DNA of 64,000 nt from Candidatus Latescibacterota bacterium (GCA_007136405.1 SLHA01000054.1:20684-84683), one strand, 5' to 3'; positions 1 through 9,187 are shown, counted from the first letter of the stretch. Program-made: numbers and translations. The notes: a model not told the origin generated them from the letters alone.

Positions 1-195
1 ACCGTCTTCCGCGGCCGTCAGGACCTGGACCCGCTTGCGGGTGTGCTCGAGCCATTCAGCGCAGACCCGTGAAGCCTTGACGCCCTGCTCGAACGTGTGC
101 AGGGCTTCTTCCAGTCGGATCTCCCCGGTTTCCAGACGCGCGACGCATTCTTCCAGTTGCGCCAGTGCTTGCTCGAAAGAAATCTTCTCACTCAT
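1..195 (-). CDS. xseB: exodeoxyribonuclease VII small subunit, 3' end outside window
   Basis: Small subunit of exonuclease VII, which with XseA degrades single-stranded DNA in the cytoplasm. The 65 visible codons run from an ATG at 195 to the window edge with no stop. They show the two-helix hairpin typical of XseB: SFEQALAQLEE, then LETGEIRLEEAL, then FEQGVK. The family is about 70-80 residues long, so only a few residues are missing. The ATG lies inside the last codons of xseA (8-nt overlap), which indicates translational coupling and co-expression of the two subunits. Confidence 0.9.
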   Translation of the reverse strand, partial: MSEKISFEQALAQLEECVARLETGEIRLEEALHTFEQGVKASRVCAEWLEHTRKRVQVLTAAEDG

Positions 196-1429
196 GCTGT
201 GTAGCCTCGATGCGGGCTGTGGCGCTACCCTGGTGGAAGCGCAGGTTCACGAGCTCTTCAGGCTGAACCTGCCGGCTTGATCGGACCACGGTGCCATCCT
301 CCTGCCGCTGGCATAGCGAAAAGCCCCGGGCGAGATGCGCCAGCGGACTCAGGGTCTGCAACCGAACGCTGGAGGACTGCCACTCCTGGCGCCGCGACCG
401 GATGAACCACGCAAAACTACGCACCAGATCCTGCCGGCGTTCGTCGACGTACTGGCTGGTCTGCTGCAAACGATCTCTGAGCCGCCGGAACAGGCGATCA
501 GGATCCATGTCCTGCAAACGCCGCTCGTGTGCGGCCAGCAGGTTTTCCATGGCCTGGTTCAGGCGCTGCCGCCGTTCTCCCACACCTTGTAGCAACGCAG
601 TGTGCTCCTGCACCACGACTTCCGCTGCGGCCGAGGGGGTTGGGGCACGGTAGTCGGCGACATAGTCGGCGATGGTATAGTCGACCTCATGACCGACGGC
701 GGCAATCACCGGTTTTTCAGAGCGGTATATGGCCCGGGCCACCACCTCTTCGTTGAATGGCCACAGATCCTCCGGCGAGCCTCCTCCACGTCCGACGATC
801 AATATATCAACCGCTCCGTAACGGTTCAAGTCAGCAATCGCGGCGGCGATTTCACCGGCCGCGCCCGGTCCCTGGACCCGGCAAGGACGCAGGATGATCT
901 GCACTCCGGGCGAGCGGCGTGTCAGGACGTTGATGATATCCCGTATGGCGGCGCCTGTGGGGGAGGTGACTACACCGACCGAGCGCGGGAACCTGGGCAG
1001 AGGCCGTTTGCGCTCGGGGGCAAACAGTCCTTCCTCCTCCAGTTTGAGTTTCAGGCGCTCGAAAGCCAGAGCCAGCTCACCCTGGCCGGCTGGCTGCATC
1101 TGTTCAGCGTAGAACTGGTAGCGGCCACCGCGTTCGTACACCGAAATATGGCCGTAACACATGATCTGCATGCCCCGCTCCGGAGTAAAGCCGAGTTTCC
1201 GGCCCTGATGGCGGAACATGACGACACTCAACTGGCTGGAATCGTCCTTCAAGGTCAGGTACCGGTGCCCCGAACCATGGTGGGTGTAATCGGCAATCTC
1301 GCCGATGACCCAGCAACGGGACATGGTTTCCTCCAGGACCGTCCTGACCTGAGCGGTGAGCTCGGACACCGTCAAAGGCCGGCCGGTGCCGGAGGCGGGC
1401 GCCATGGCGGCGCCAACGATGGCAGGCAT
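188..1429 (-). CDS. xseA: exodeoxyribonuclease VII large subunit
   Basis: Catalytic subunit of exonuclease VII (413 residues). An N-terminal OB fold covers about residues 15-110 (PLTVSELTAQVR, then WVIGEI). The catalytic domain follows, with VGVVTSPTGAAIRDI, the glycine-rich GRGGGSPEDLWPFNEE and GHEVDYTIADYVADYRAPTP, all hallmarks of XseA. A coiled-coil C-terminal part ends in an ARGFSL-type segment. I start at the ATG at 1429 because GAGGGG lies 6 nt upstream; an in-frame TTG at 1447 has no ribosome site. It is 40 nt downstream of ymdB and overlaps xseB, at the 3' end of the long minus-strand run. Confidence 0.95.
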   Translation of the reverse strand: MPAIVGAAMAPASGTGRPLTVSELTAQVRTVLEETMSRCWVIGEIADYTHHGSGHRYLTLKDDSSQLSVVMFRHQGRKLGFTPERGMQIMCYGHISVYERGGRYQFYAEQMQPAGQGELALAFERLKLKLEEEGLFAPERKRPLPRFPRSVGVVTSPTGAAIRDIINVLTRRSPGVQIILRPCRVQGPGAAGEIAAAIADLNRYGAVDILIVGRGGGSPEDLWPFNEEVVARAIYRSEKPVIAAVGHEVDYTIADYVADYRAPTPSAAAEVVVQEHTALLQGVGERRQRLNQAMENLLAAHERRLQDMDPDRLFRRLRDRLQQTSQYVDERRQDLVRSFAWFIRSRRQEWQSSSVRLQTLSPLAHLARGFSLCQRQEDGTVVRSSRQVQPEELVNLRFHQGSATARIEATQHE

Positions 1430-1469
1430 AGAGAACCCCTCTCTCAAGCTGGCGAAGCCGCAAACCCGG

Positions 1470-2264
1470 CTATTCCGGAGCGGCTACCGTATCCTGGATC
1501 CGCTCCACATGGGTCGCCCGCCCGGAGACCGGATCGATCCGCACGATGGCGCCGCTGAACAGCGCCGGTCCGTCAGCCGGCTGGAAACGGTTGGGAACCA
1601 GGCTGAGAAAACGCTGAATGGCGAGCTCTGCCCGCACACCGATGACCGAGTTGATGGCCCCGGTCATACCCGCGTCGGTGAGGTATCCGGTGCCGCCTGG
1701 CAATATGCGTTCGTCCGCGGTCTGGACGTGCGTATGGGTGCCGATGACCGCCGATACAAGACCGTCCAGATACCAGGCCAAGGCCAGTTTCTCTGCCGTG
1801 GCTTCGGCGTGAAAGTCGATGAATATGACCGGAGTGTGCGTCCGCAGACGCTCGACCTCGGCACGCGCGGCATGAAAGGGGCAGTCGGTGCTGGGTAGCG
1901 ACGTCCGGCCCTGCAGATTGATCACTCCCACGCGGGTCCCGTTACGGGCAGTGACCAGGACCGACCCCGAACCCGGCGCCTCCACCGGGTAGTTCAGAGG
2001 TCGCAGCACGGTGTCGGACTCCTGCAGATAAGGGACGAATTCCTTGCGGTCCCAGACATGGTTGCCGCTGGTGATCACGTCCACCCCGTGGTTGCGCAGC
2101 CGGCGCACGATGTTCTGAGTCAGACCGAAACCGCCGGCGGCGTTTTCCGCATTGGCGATGACCAGATCCACGCAGTGCTGGCTGATGTAATGCGGGATCC
2201 GCTCGGCCGCGGCCCGGCGTCCGGGTTGCGCGTAGATGTCGGCAACGAACAGGATGGTGAGCAA
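1470..2264 (-). CDS. ymdB: YmdB family metallophosphoesterase (TIGR00282)
   Basis: 264 residues, the usual length of YmdB, a dinuclear-metal phosphodiesterase (2',3'-cAMP phosphodiesterase in Bacillus). Expected metal ligands are visible: the Asp in FVADIY, Glu-Asn in IANAEN, Asn in TSGNHVWD, His in IDFHAEATAEK and two His in IGTHTHVQTAD. The open frame continues far upstream into rny, but conserved sequence begins at LLTILFVADIY. I therefore start at a TTG (2264-2262) with GGGAG 6 nt upstream; TTG starts are rarer, so the exact start is moderately sure. It follows rny by 13 nt, the same rny-ymdB order seen in Firmicutes. Confidence 0.92.
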   Translation of the reverse strand: MLTILFVADIYAQPGRRAAAERIPHYISQHCVDLVIANAENAAGGFGLTQNIVRRLRNHGVDVITSGNHVWDRKEFVPYLQESDTVLRPLNYPVEAPGSGSVLVTARNGTRVGVINLQGRTSLPSTDCPFHAARAEVERLRTHTPVIFIDFHAEATAEKLALAWYLDGLVSAVIGTHTHVQTADERILPGGTGYLTDAGMTGAINSVIGVRAELAIQRFLSLVPNRFQPADGPALFSGAIVRIDPVSGRATHVERIQDTVAAPE

Positions 2265-2277
2265 CGGTGGCTCCCGG

Positions 2278-3840
2278 TTAGCGAGCGAGATGCACGGCCC
2301 GGACTTCACGGATGACGCAGACACGTATCTGTCCGGGATGTTCCAGTTTCTTTTCCAGGCGTTCCACGATATCGTCGGCCAGCTGGTCGGCATACGCATC
2401 GTCCACCATGTCGCTGTCCACCATGACCCGTATTTCCTTGCCGTTCTGCAGTGCATAGGCCTGGCGCACACCCATGTGGGAGCAGACGATCTCTTCGATG
2501 TGGCGCAGGCGGGTGATATACTCCTCGACTTTTTCCTTCCGCGCGCCAGGCCGGTTGAGCGAGATCTCGTTGGCGGCGGCGACGAGTACCGCAATGATGG
2601 ATCGAGACGGCATATGCTGGTTGTGGGTCTCGATGATCTGGATGACCTCTGGATTTTCGCAGCATTTGCGCGCCAGCGCGGCGCTGGCCTGCGCGGGATC
2701 TGAGCCGGCTTCGTGGCTGAATGCTCTGGAGATGTCGTGCAGCAGTCCGGCTCGCCGTGCCAGCGAGGCATCCAGCTCCAGTTCCTCGGCCATCATACCG
2801 GCCAGGGCGCCAACCTCCTTGCTGTGTTCCAGCAGGTTCTGTCCGTAGCTGGTGCGGAAGCGAAGCTGCCCCAGGGCCTCCAGAAGAGGTTCAGCCAGAT
2901 CGTGGATGTTGAGATCGAACGCGGCCTGTGAACCGGATTCCCGCACCAGTTCCTCCACATCCTCGCAGGCTTTCTCGTACACCTCCTCGATGCGTCCCGG
3001 ATGGATGCGGCCGTCCTGGATCAGTCGTGCCAGCGTGCAACGGGCTACCTCACGCCGCAGGGGGTCGAAACCGGACAGCATCACCATGCCCGGGGTGTCA
3101 TCGACCACCACCTCCACGCCGGTCAATGTTTCGAACGAGCGGATGTTGCGCCCGTCCCGGCCGATGATCCGGCCTTTCATGTCATCCGAAGGAATGCTGA
3201 CGACCGATACCGTGCTTTCCACGGCCAACTCCGCGGAGAACCGCTGGATGGCGCTGGCGATGATGTTCTTCGCATGGCGGTTGGCATTGGCTGCGGCGTC
3301 GTCCTTGATTTCCCGGACCTTGCGTGCGGCGAACTGACGAGCGCTGTCCTCCAGTTCGGCGATGAGCATGCGCCGGGCTTCCATCTGGCTGAGACCGGCC
3401 AGCCGTTCCAGCTGTTTGCTCTGTTCAGCCACCAGGGCGTTGGCCCGGTCTTCCTGCGCGGCAACCTCGGTTTCGCGCTGTTCCAGATCCTGTTCTCCTT
3501 TGATCAGGCTGCGCTCTTTGCTTTCCAGGAGATCGACTTTTCGATCCAGCTGCTGTTCGCGCTCCTGCAGGCGGGCTTCCAGTTCGCGCAGCTGGCGTCT
3601 GGTGTTTTCGGCTTCCTGCTCGAGAGGGGCCTGTTCCCGGCGCCACTCGTCACGCGCTTCCAATGCCGCGGTTTTGCGCAGCGCAGCGGCTTCTTCCTCG
3701 GCCTGGGCCACCAGCTGGTGCGCGGCATTTCGGGAGTCGCTGAGCTGGGTCCGGCGGAGCCGGTCGCATACCAACCAGCCCAACCCGAAACCGATGCCGG
3801 TGAAAACGAGTGTGAGGATGATCGAGCCCACCAGGGCCAT
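2278..3840 (-). CDS. rny: ribonuclease Y, with altered HD-domain residues
   Basis: Membrane-anchored endoribonuclease of 520 residues, the canonical length. Residues 5-25 form one transmembrane helix; residues 30-190 are a highly charged coiled coil; a KH domain follows (about 210-275, GRDG loop at 227-230); the HD domain covers about 330-430. H339 and H368-D369 are present. The family's HDIGKA reads HDISRA, the usual HHGD reads HNQH (406-409), and the Asp of the usual AADALS is Asn424. These changes touch residues expected to bind metal, so activity may be altered, or the form may be lineage-typical. AGGAGA precedes the ATG. The gene lies between zapA and ymdB on the same strand. Confidence 0.93.
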   Translation of the reverse strand: MALVGSIILTLVFTGIGFGLGWLVCDRLRRTQLSDSRNAAHQLVAQAEEEAAALRKTAALEARDEWRREQAPLEQEAENTRRQLRELEARLQEREQQLDRKVDLLESKERSLIKGEQDLEQRETEVAAQEDRANALVAEQSKQLERLAGLSQMEARRMLIAELEDSARQFAARKVREIKDDAAANANRHAKNIIASAIQRFSAELAVESTVSVVSIPSDDMKGRIIGRDGRNIRSFETLTGVEVVVDDTPGMVMLSGFDPLRREVARCTLARLIQDGRIHPGRIEEVYEKACEDVEELVRESGSQAAFDLNIHDLAEPLLEALGQLRFRTSYGQNLLEHSKEVGALAGMMAEELELDASLARRAGLLHDISRAFSHEAGSDPAQASAALARKCCENPEVIQIIETHNQHMPSRSIIAVLVAAANEISLNRPGARKEKVEEYITRLRHIEEIVCSHMGVRQAYALQNGKEIRVMVDSDMVDDAYADQLADDIVERLEKKLEHPGQIRVCVIREVRAVHLAR

Positions 3841-4025
3841 ACCGGGTCTCCTGTCTCAATGCGCAGCCCCGTGGCTACTGGTCCGCGCGGGTACAACTTG
3901 AGCGAATGGCGACATCCATGCCTGCGGCGGGCACCATGGCAAGCCGGTCGAGCTTCAGACGACTGGGCTGTGCGGATCCGGGGAGCGGGCGACCGAGCCC
4001 GACGAACCGGGAGAGGCGCTGGCAG

Positions 4026-4361
4026 TCAACTCTGGCCCGACCCCGGAGTATCGATCCGGTTTTCCTCGAACCAACGCCCAAGCGAGGTGCTCAGCCGGGA
4101 GGTCCGCTGGGCGATATCGTTCTGGGTAGCCTGGAAGTCAGACTGCAGCTGAAAGAGTTCGTCGACCAGGTTGAGACCGGCGAGCACGGCGATCTGCTGC
4201 AGAGAGGGGGAGTTGAACGTCTGCTTGGCAGCCCGCATACGGGAGTCCACCAGCTCAGCGATCTGACGCACCTCTGCGGCCGTGCGTCCGGGCTCCAGCG
4301 CGATGGTGTATGTCTTGCCGAAGATGGTGACTGTGACCGCGGATGGATCCGAGGGTGCCAT
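4026..4361 (-). CDS. zapA: cell division protein ZapA
   Basis: 111 residues, typical for ZapA, which binds FtsZ filaments and stabilises the Z ring. The N-terminal beta part VTIFGKTYTIALEP is diagnostic. A long helix follows (RQIAELVDSRMRAAKQ, then QQIAVLAGLNLVDELFQLQ), matching the dimer/tetramer coiled coil. AAAGG sits about 6 nt before the ATG. It lies beside a ZapB-like gene upstream and rny downstream; that grouping between pheT and rny is common in other bacteria. A 185-nt spacer separates it from rny. Confidence 0.9.
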   Translation of the reverse strand: MAPSDPSAVTVTIFGKTYTIALEPGRTAAEVRQIAELVDSRMRAAKQTFNSPSLQQIAVLAGLNLVDELFQLQSDFQATQNDIAQRTSRLSTSLGRWFEENRIDTPGSGQS

Positions 4362-4496
4362 CTGAGGCCTTTCGTTTTCCCGTGATCGTACTCTCCGTGC
4401 CGCAAACCGTGATGATCAGCCGCGCAAACTTTTATCTGGTGCGGCCACTGCCGGGTGGATCTTGCACGCTGCACAGTTTCAGTCTGGATGCCAGGA

Positions 4497-4754
4497 TCAG
4501 ATTTCTACCGCATCGAGCTTGGACAGTAGAGTCTCGATACGCCCGCGGATGGCCTCGCGGTTCTGGGTGGCCTCCTGGTATTGCTCCTCGATCTGTTGCA
4601 GACGCGCGGTCTCACTCCGTAGTTGCTCGACTTCGCTGTCGAGCGACTCCACCCGGGACTTCAGCTCGACGTTCTCCTGGCGCAGTGTGCCCAGCACGTC
4701 GATGAGACGACCCACTTCCTGCTCGAGGCGTTCGAAGTTGCTCTCTACTGGCAT
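4497..4754 (-). CDS. short coiled-coil protein, ZapB-like
   Basis: 85 residues that are almost entirely one heptad-patterned helix (FERLEQEVGRLIDVLGTLRQ, then LKSRVESLDSEVEQLR). Size, composition and position next to zapA match ZapB-type cell-division factors, which bridge ZapA and the nucleoid. Coiled coils give little sequence evidence, so the name rests mainly on context. It starts 52 nt after pheT ends and is followed by a 135-nt spacer before zapA. Confidence 0.75.
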   Translation of the reverse strand: MPVESNFERLEQEVGRLIDVLGTLRQENVELKSRVESLDSEVEQLRSETARLQQIEEQYQEATQNREAIRGRIETLLSKLDAVEI

Positions 4755-4806
4755 TCTCTTACAGAACTCCTGTCAGAACTGGTTGGCTGATGGTTCCCTG
4801 GACCGG

Positions 4807-7182
4807 TCAGCGCAAACGAGCCCCCAACTGGGTCTCCAGGCGCTTGAGGATCCGATCGATCACCCGGTCGGCCTGCTTGTCCTCCAGGGTTTGATCTGGT
4901 GAACGCAGGCGAACAGCAAAGGCCAGGCTTTTTCTTCCCGCGGGAATCTGGTCTCCCTCATACAGGTCGAACAATTCGACCGATTCGATGAGTTCGGGAG
5001 ATGCCGCGCGGATCTGCTGCATCAAGACTTCGCATTCGACATCCTGGTCGACGACGACCGCCAGATCCCGTTCCACCGCCGGATAGCGGGGGAGCGGTTT
5101 GAAACCCGGTGCATATCTGGTGTGCAGCCGTACGAGCGGGTCCGTCTCCAGCTCAAAGATATGAACGGGACGGTCGATATCAAATGCCGATCGTACGGAC
5201 GGGGCCACTTCACCGAGCCAGCCGCACTCCAATCCTTGCAGATGGACCCGGGCACTGTACCCAGGGCGCAACAATGGGTGCTCCGCCGCGGTCAGGCGTA
5301 CGGCGTAATCCGGAAAGAGATCCTCCAGGGTGCCGCGGAGGTCCAGCAGGCCGGCCTCGCGCCGATCCTGCTGCCAGGTGGAGGCTGTCACCGGACCACA
5401 GCAGAGGGCGGCCAGGCGCCGGTATTCTGCCGGGGTTTCTGCCTCTGTTTGGGTACGGAAGCAGGTGCCGATCTCGTAGATGAACACGCGCTCGACGCGC
5501 CGGTTGAGGTTGCGGCGGGTTACATCCAGCAGACTGGTGGCGAGCGTGGAACGCATCACGGACTGGGTCTCGGTGGGGGGATTGGCCAGCCGCATGGCTG
5601 TGGTCTCACCGGTCAGTTCCAGCCATGCTTGTTCGACCACGGTGTTGGTGACGACTTCGTCGAAACCGAGGCCCAACAGCCGTTCGCCCAGTTTGCGTTC
5701 AACCGCCAGGGCGGGTGCCGGGGGCGCCAGCCATGGACCGCAGGCCGACTGGCTGGCGGGGATGCTGTCGAACCCATGGATACGTCCAACTTCCTCGATG
5801 AGGTCGACTTCGCGGGTCAGATCCGGCCGGTACGAGGGCGGCGTGACCTGCATGAGCGGAGCAGGGAGGCTGACCGTGCAACCCAGCCGTTCCAGGGTGC
5901 GTGCCATATCCGCAGGCTGGAGCTGCGTAGCCAGCAGCGCATTGAGGCGCTCCGCGCGCAGCGTCAGCTGCGGTGGCTGCGGGCAGGCGGAGCGGACGTC
6001 TATGGGGGAAGGGGCGATCCGGCCGCCAGCCAAATCGGTGATGAGCGCGGCGGCCCGGTCCAGTGCAACCGGTGCCATGGCCCAGTCCGCTCCCCGTTCA
6101 AAACGCATGGCGGCCTCTGTCTGTACACCGAGGGCGGTCCGGCCGCGGCGTACCCGGGACGGATCGAAATAGGCGCTTTCCAGGAGAAGGTCCGTGGTGG
6201 TCTCCGTTACCTCCGAGGAAGCTCCCCCCATGATGCCGGCCAGGGCCACCGGCTGATGCGCGTCGGCAATCACCAGTATGTCGCTGCTCAGGTCCCGCAG
6301 GACGCCGTCCAGGGTCTGCAGCTGTTCGCCGGCGCGCGCCCGGCGGACGACGATGCGACCGCCGCCGATGCGGCCGAGATCGAAGGCATGCAGAGGCTGG
6401 CCCAGCTCCTGAAGAACGTAGTTGGTGATGTCCACGACGTTGTTGATAGGCCGTTGTCCGACCGCTTGCAGGCGCCGTTGCAGCCATTCCGGGGAGGGGC
6501 CGACACGCACGCCCCGGACGATACGGGCCACGTACCGGGGACATCCCTGGGAGTCCTGGATGTCGATGCCGATACCGGTGTGGCAAGGATCACCGGACGC
6601 GGGTGCGGCGAGGCGCGGCCAGGCGAGTTCGGCGCCGGTCAGTGCTCTGACCTCCCGGGCGATGCCCCAGACGCTCAGGCAGTCCGGCCGGTTGGGCGTG
6701 ACCTCGAAGTCGATGGCAACATCCTCGAGTCCGAGGGCAGGGGCCAGCGGGGTGCCAGGCGTCAGGCCGTCATCCAGGACCATGATACCCTGATGATCGA
6801 CTCCCAGGCCCAGTTCGTCCTCCGCGCAGATCATGCCCGCCGATGCGACGCCCCGGATACGTGTTTTTCTGATCTGCATGCCACCGGCCAGAGTGGCTCC
6901 CTCGAGGGCCACGGCTACCTTCTGGCCGGCCTGAACGTTGGGGGCGCCACAAACGATATCCCGGGTATCTGTGCCGATGTCCACGGTGCAGATGGATAGG
7001 CGGTCCGCGTCAGGATGGGGCCGGCATTGTACTACCTGACCGACGATCATGTGCTGAAAGCCCGCGGCCAGGTCCGTGACACTCTCCGTTTCCAGGCCTG
7101 ACATGGTGAGCTTGTCCACCAGCTGCCGCCAGTCCCACGGAACATCGATGTATTCTTTTAGCCAGTTATACGTGATTTTCAT
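4807..7182 (-). CDS. pheT: phenylalanyl-tRNA synthetase beta subunit
   Basis: Beta subunit of the alpha2-beta2 enzyme that charges tRNA-Phe. At 791 residues it is full length. It opens with MKITYNWLKEYIDVPW, then an EMAP-like tRNA-binding domain (about 39-150, with VVQCRPHPDADRLSICTVD), B3/B4 editing domains (with FEVTPNRPDCLSVWGIAREV), the B5 domain and the catalytic-like core. The C-terminal FDX-ACB anticodon-binding domain contains RYPAVERDLAVVVD. The frame is open further upstream, but the ATG at 7182 is preceded by GGGAAG and matches the conserved start. It follows pheS by 94 nt. Confidence 0.96.
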   Translation of the reverse strand: MKITYNWLKEYIDVPWDWRQLVDKLTMSGLETESVTDLAAGFQHMIVGQVVQCRPHPDADRLSICTVDIGTDTRDIVCGAPNVQAGQKVAVALEGATLAGGMQIRKTRIRGVASAGMICAEDELGLGVDHQGIMVLDDGLTPGTPLAPALGLEDVAIDFEVTPNRPDCLSVWGIAREVRALTGAELAWPRLAAPASGDPCHTGIGIDIQDSQGCPRYVARIVRGVRVGPSPEWLQRRLQAVGQRPINNVVDITNYVLQELGQPLHAFDLGRIGGGRIVVRRARAGEQLQTLDGVLRDLSSDILVIADAHQPVALAGIMGGASSEVTETTTDLLLESAYFDPSRVRRGRTALGVQTEAAMRFERGADWAMAPVALDRAAALITDLAGGRIAPSPIDVRSACPQPPQLTLRAERLNALLATQLQPADMARTLERLGCTVSLPAPLMQVTPPSYRPDLTREVDLIEEVGRIHGFDSIPASQSACGPWLAPPAPALAVERKLGERLLGLGFDEVVTNTVVEQAWLELTGETTAMRLANPPTETQSVMRSTLATSLLDVTRRNLNRRVERVFIYEIGTCFRTQTEAETPAEYRRLAALCCGPVTASTWQQDRREAGLLDLRGTLEDLFPDYAVRLTAAEHPLLRPGYSARVHLQGLECGWLGEVAPSVRSAFDIDRPVHIFELETDPLVRLHTRYAPGFKPLPRYPAVERDLAVVVDQDVECEVLMQQIRAASPELIESVELFDLYEGDQIPAGRKSLAFAVRLRSPDQTLEDKQADRVIDRILKRLETQLGARLR

Positions 7183-7276
7183 GGTTTGCAAGCTTCCCGG
7201 GAGCGTGCGCGCGGCTGCGGTCCCGGATACAGGTCTACCGGCGACAGCGGTAAGCCGCGTGATAGCGTTACAGCGG

Positions 7277-8287
7277 TCAGAATTGCCGGTTGAAGCGAAG
7301 GTCGTTGTCGAGAAACAGGCGGATGTCATCGATGCCGTAGCGGATCATGGCAACGCGTTCGAGACCCATACCGAAAGCAAAACCGGTGTATACCTCCGGA
7401 TCATATCCGACGGCCTCGAACACTGCTGGATCCACCATGCCGGCGCCGGCGACTTCGATCCATCCGGTGCCCTTGCAGACTCGACACGACGGATCCGGTC
7501 CCTGGCACAGCGAACAGGAAAAGTCGTATTCGACGCTGGGCTCGGTGAACGGAAAGAAGTGGGGACGAAAGCGAACCCGGGTCTGTTCGCCCAGGAGCTG
7601 GCGGCCCATCATCTGGATGGTGCCCTTGAGATCGGCTAACGACACTCCGCGGTCCACATACAGCCCTTCCAGCTGGTGGAAGGCGAAATGATGCGTGGCG
7701 TCTACGGATTCCTTACGGTAGCACCGCCCCGGCGCCACGACACGGACGGGTGGGGCGGTGTGGGCCATGACCCGGATCTGGACGGTGGACGTCTGGGTGC
7801 GCAGCAGCATGCCGTCGCGCAGGTAGAAGGTGTCCTGCAGATCACGCGCCGGATGGTCAGGAGGGGTGTTGAGAGCATCGAAATTATGGTATTCGTCCTC
7901 GACCTCGGGGCCGGAGGCGACGTCGAATCCCATGCCCCGGAAGATGTCGACCAACTCCCAGCTCAGGCTGGTGAGCAGGTGTCTCTTGCCGCAGCCGCGG
8001 CGGCGGCCGGGCAGGGTTACATCCATGCCCCGGCTTTCGCTCTCCTGTTCCAGCGCGGCCTGCCGTTCTTCCAGCGCGGTTTGGATGACCTGTTGCGCCT
8101 TTCCGGTGGCCGCGCCGGCTGCCGGCCGTTCTTCTGGAGGCAACGTGCCGATCCTGCTCATGAGGGCGCGTAGCTGGCTCTTGCGCCCCAGGTACCGGAC
8201 CCTGAGCTCCTCCAGCTGACGGGAATCGGCTGCAGAGCCTATGTCCGCGCCGGCTGCCTCGATGAGACGGTTCACTTCATCCAACAT
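7277..8287 (-). CDS. pheS: phenylalanyl-tRNA synthetase alpha subunit
   Basis: Catalytic alpha subunit (336 residues), class II synthetase fold. An N-terminal coiled coil (residues 1-80) precedes the core. Visible core motifs are FDVASGPEVEDEYHNFDALN, DHPARDLQDTFYL, motif 2 around FHQLEGLYVDRG, the Cys-rich CSLCQGPDPSCRVCKGTGW segment and motif 3 GMGLERVAMIRYGIDDIRLF near the C terminus. The region before the core reads LPGRRRGCGKRHLLTSL, a little unlike the usual form, but keeps the His. No strong ribosome site precedes the ATG. The 267-nt spacer from rplT contains no Phe-rich leader peptide or recognisable T-box on this strand. Confidence 0.95.
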   Translation of the reverse strand: MLDEVNRLIEAAGADIGSAADSRQLEELRVRYLGRKSQLRALMSRIGTLPPEERPAAGAATGKAQQVIQTALEERQAALEQESESRGMDVTLPGRRRGCGKRHLLTSLSWELVDIFRGMGFDVASGPEVEDEYHNFDALNTPPDHPARDLQDTFYLRDGMLLRTQTSTVQIRVMAHTAPPVRVVAPGRCYRKESVDATHHFAFHQLEGLYVDRGVSLADLKGTIQMMGRQLLGEQTRVRFRPHFFPFTEPSVEYDFSCSLCQGPDPSCRVCKGTGWIEVAGAGMVDPAVFEAVGYDPEVYTGFAFGMGLERVAMIRYGIDDIRLFLDNDLRFNRQF

Positions 8288-8554
8288 GATGGAAGGGTAT
8301 CCGCGCCGGAGGCGAAAGAAACGGAGGCTGCTGGCATACCTGCCGCTTGCGGGGCGGAGATCGGAAGGGAGGTGGCACCGCAGCTCCGGACAGTGTGATG
8401 CTGATACTGCTCTGGGCAGCGCCCAGGCCCGGCATTTTCCGGGCAGCGTGTGCCGATGAGCGGGTCCGCGGCGCGCCTGCCGCCACGTGACCCGTGCCCG
8501 CCAAGGCCCGGGCTCGCACCGGCGGGCAGAATACGGGTACGGACCCGGACGGGG

Positions 8555-8908
8555 CTACAGCTGCGCCTTGGCCTGCTCGGCTACCGCGGCAAACGCCTGG
8601 GGATCCTGTACGGCCATGTCTGCCAGCAGCTTGCGGTTGACCTGGATGCCCGCCTTGTTCAGTCCGCAGACGAACTGACTGTAGGAGACGCCGTGCAGAC
8701 GGGCGGCAGCGTTGATCCGCGCGATCCACAGGCGCCGGAAATCACGTTTGCGGTTGCGGCGATCCCGGTATGCATAGGCCTGGGCCCGATTGAGCGCTTC
8801 CTGGGCGGTGCGATACAGGCGGCTGCGCGCACCCCAGTATCCCCTGGTTTTTTTCAGAACTTTTCTTTTGCGCCGATTGGTGGCGACGGCGTGCTTGACT
8901 CTTGGCAT
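8555..8908 (-). CDS. rplT: 50S ribosomal protein L20
   Basis: 117 residues, the standard size for L20. It begins [20 protein letters not shown] and carries the conserved [38 protein letters not shown] and [13 protein letters not shown] blocks. It binds 23S rRNA early in large-subunit assembly and in other bacteria represses its own operon by binding the leader. It lies 81 nt downstream of rpmI on the same strand. Confidence 0.98.
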   Translation of the reverse strand: MPRVKHAVATNRRKRKVLKKTRGYWGARSRLYRTAQEALNRAQAYAYRDRRNRKRDFRRLWIARINAAARLHGVSYSQFVCGLNKAGIQVNRKLLADMAVQDPQAFAAVAEQAKAQL

Positions 8909-8989
8909 CAGTGGGGTCTCCGGTTAGCGTCCTGAAGGGTCACGCGCCTGCCCGGCCCTGATGTGCGGCTGCACACAGGGCGGAGCCGT

Positions 8990-9187
8990 TCACTTCAAGA
9001 CCAGAGCGCGTTTGACTATATTCAGGTTGGCGCTGGCTACGGGCTTGTTCGAGCGCAGGTTGCGCTTGCGCTTGGTGGAGCGGTTGCCGAGCAGATGGGT
9101 ACCGTATGCGGACCGCCGCTTCAGGCTGCCCGAGCCCCGCTGCTTGAACCGTTTGGCGGAGGAGCGATGCGTCTTGATTTTGGGCAT
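8990..9187 (-). CDS. rpmI: 50S ribosomal protein L35
   Basis: 65 residues with the L35 signature [20 protein letters not shown] and a basic C-terminal half ([13 protein letters not shown]). GGAGAGG lies a few bases upstream of the ATG. In most bacteria infC precedes rpmI; here the next 372 nt are non-coding and hold a promoter, so rpmI heads its own transcript. Confidence 0.97.
   Translation of the reverse strand: MPKIKTHRSSAKRFKQRGSGSLKRRSAYGTHLLGNRSTKRKRNLRSNKPVASANLNIVKRALVLK

Noticed and set aside
2265..2771. Upstream extension of the ymdB frame into rny.
   Set aside because: It is out of frame with rny, has no conserved sequence, and a TTG with a ribosome site fits the family start.
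5122..6999. A 625-codon plus-strand frame antisense to pheT.
   Set aside because: Such long antisense frames are expected in high-GC DNA opposite a real gene; pheT is unmistakable.
8365..8389. A T-box-like AAGGGAGGTGGCACCGCAG sequence between rplT and pheS.
   Set aside because: It lies on the plus strand, opposite to pheST, with no plus-strand gene downstream; the reverse complement does not read as a T-box.
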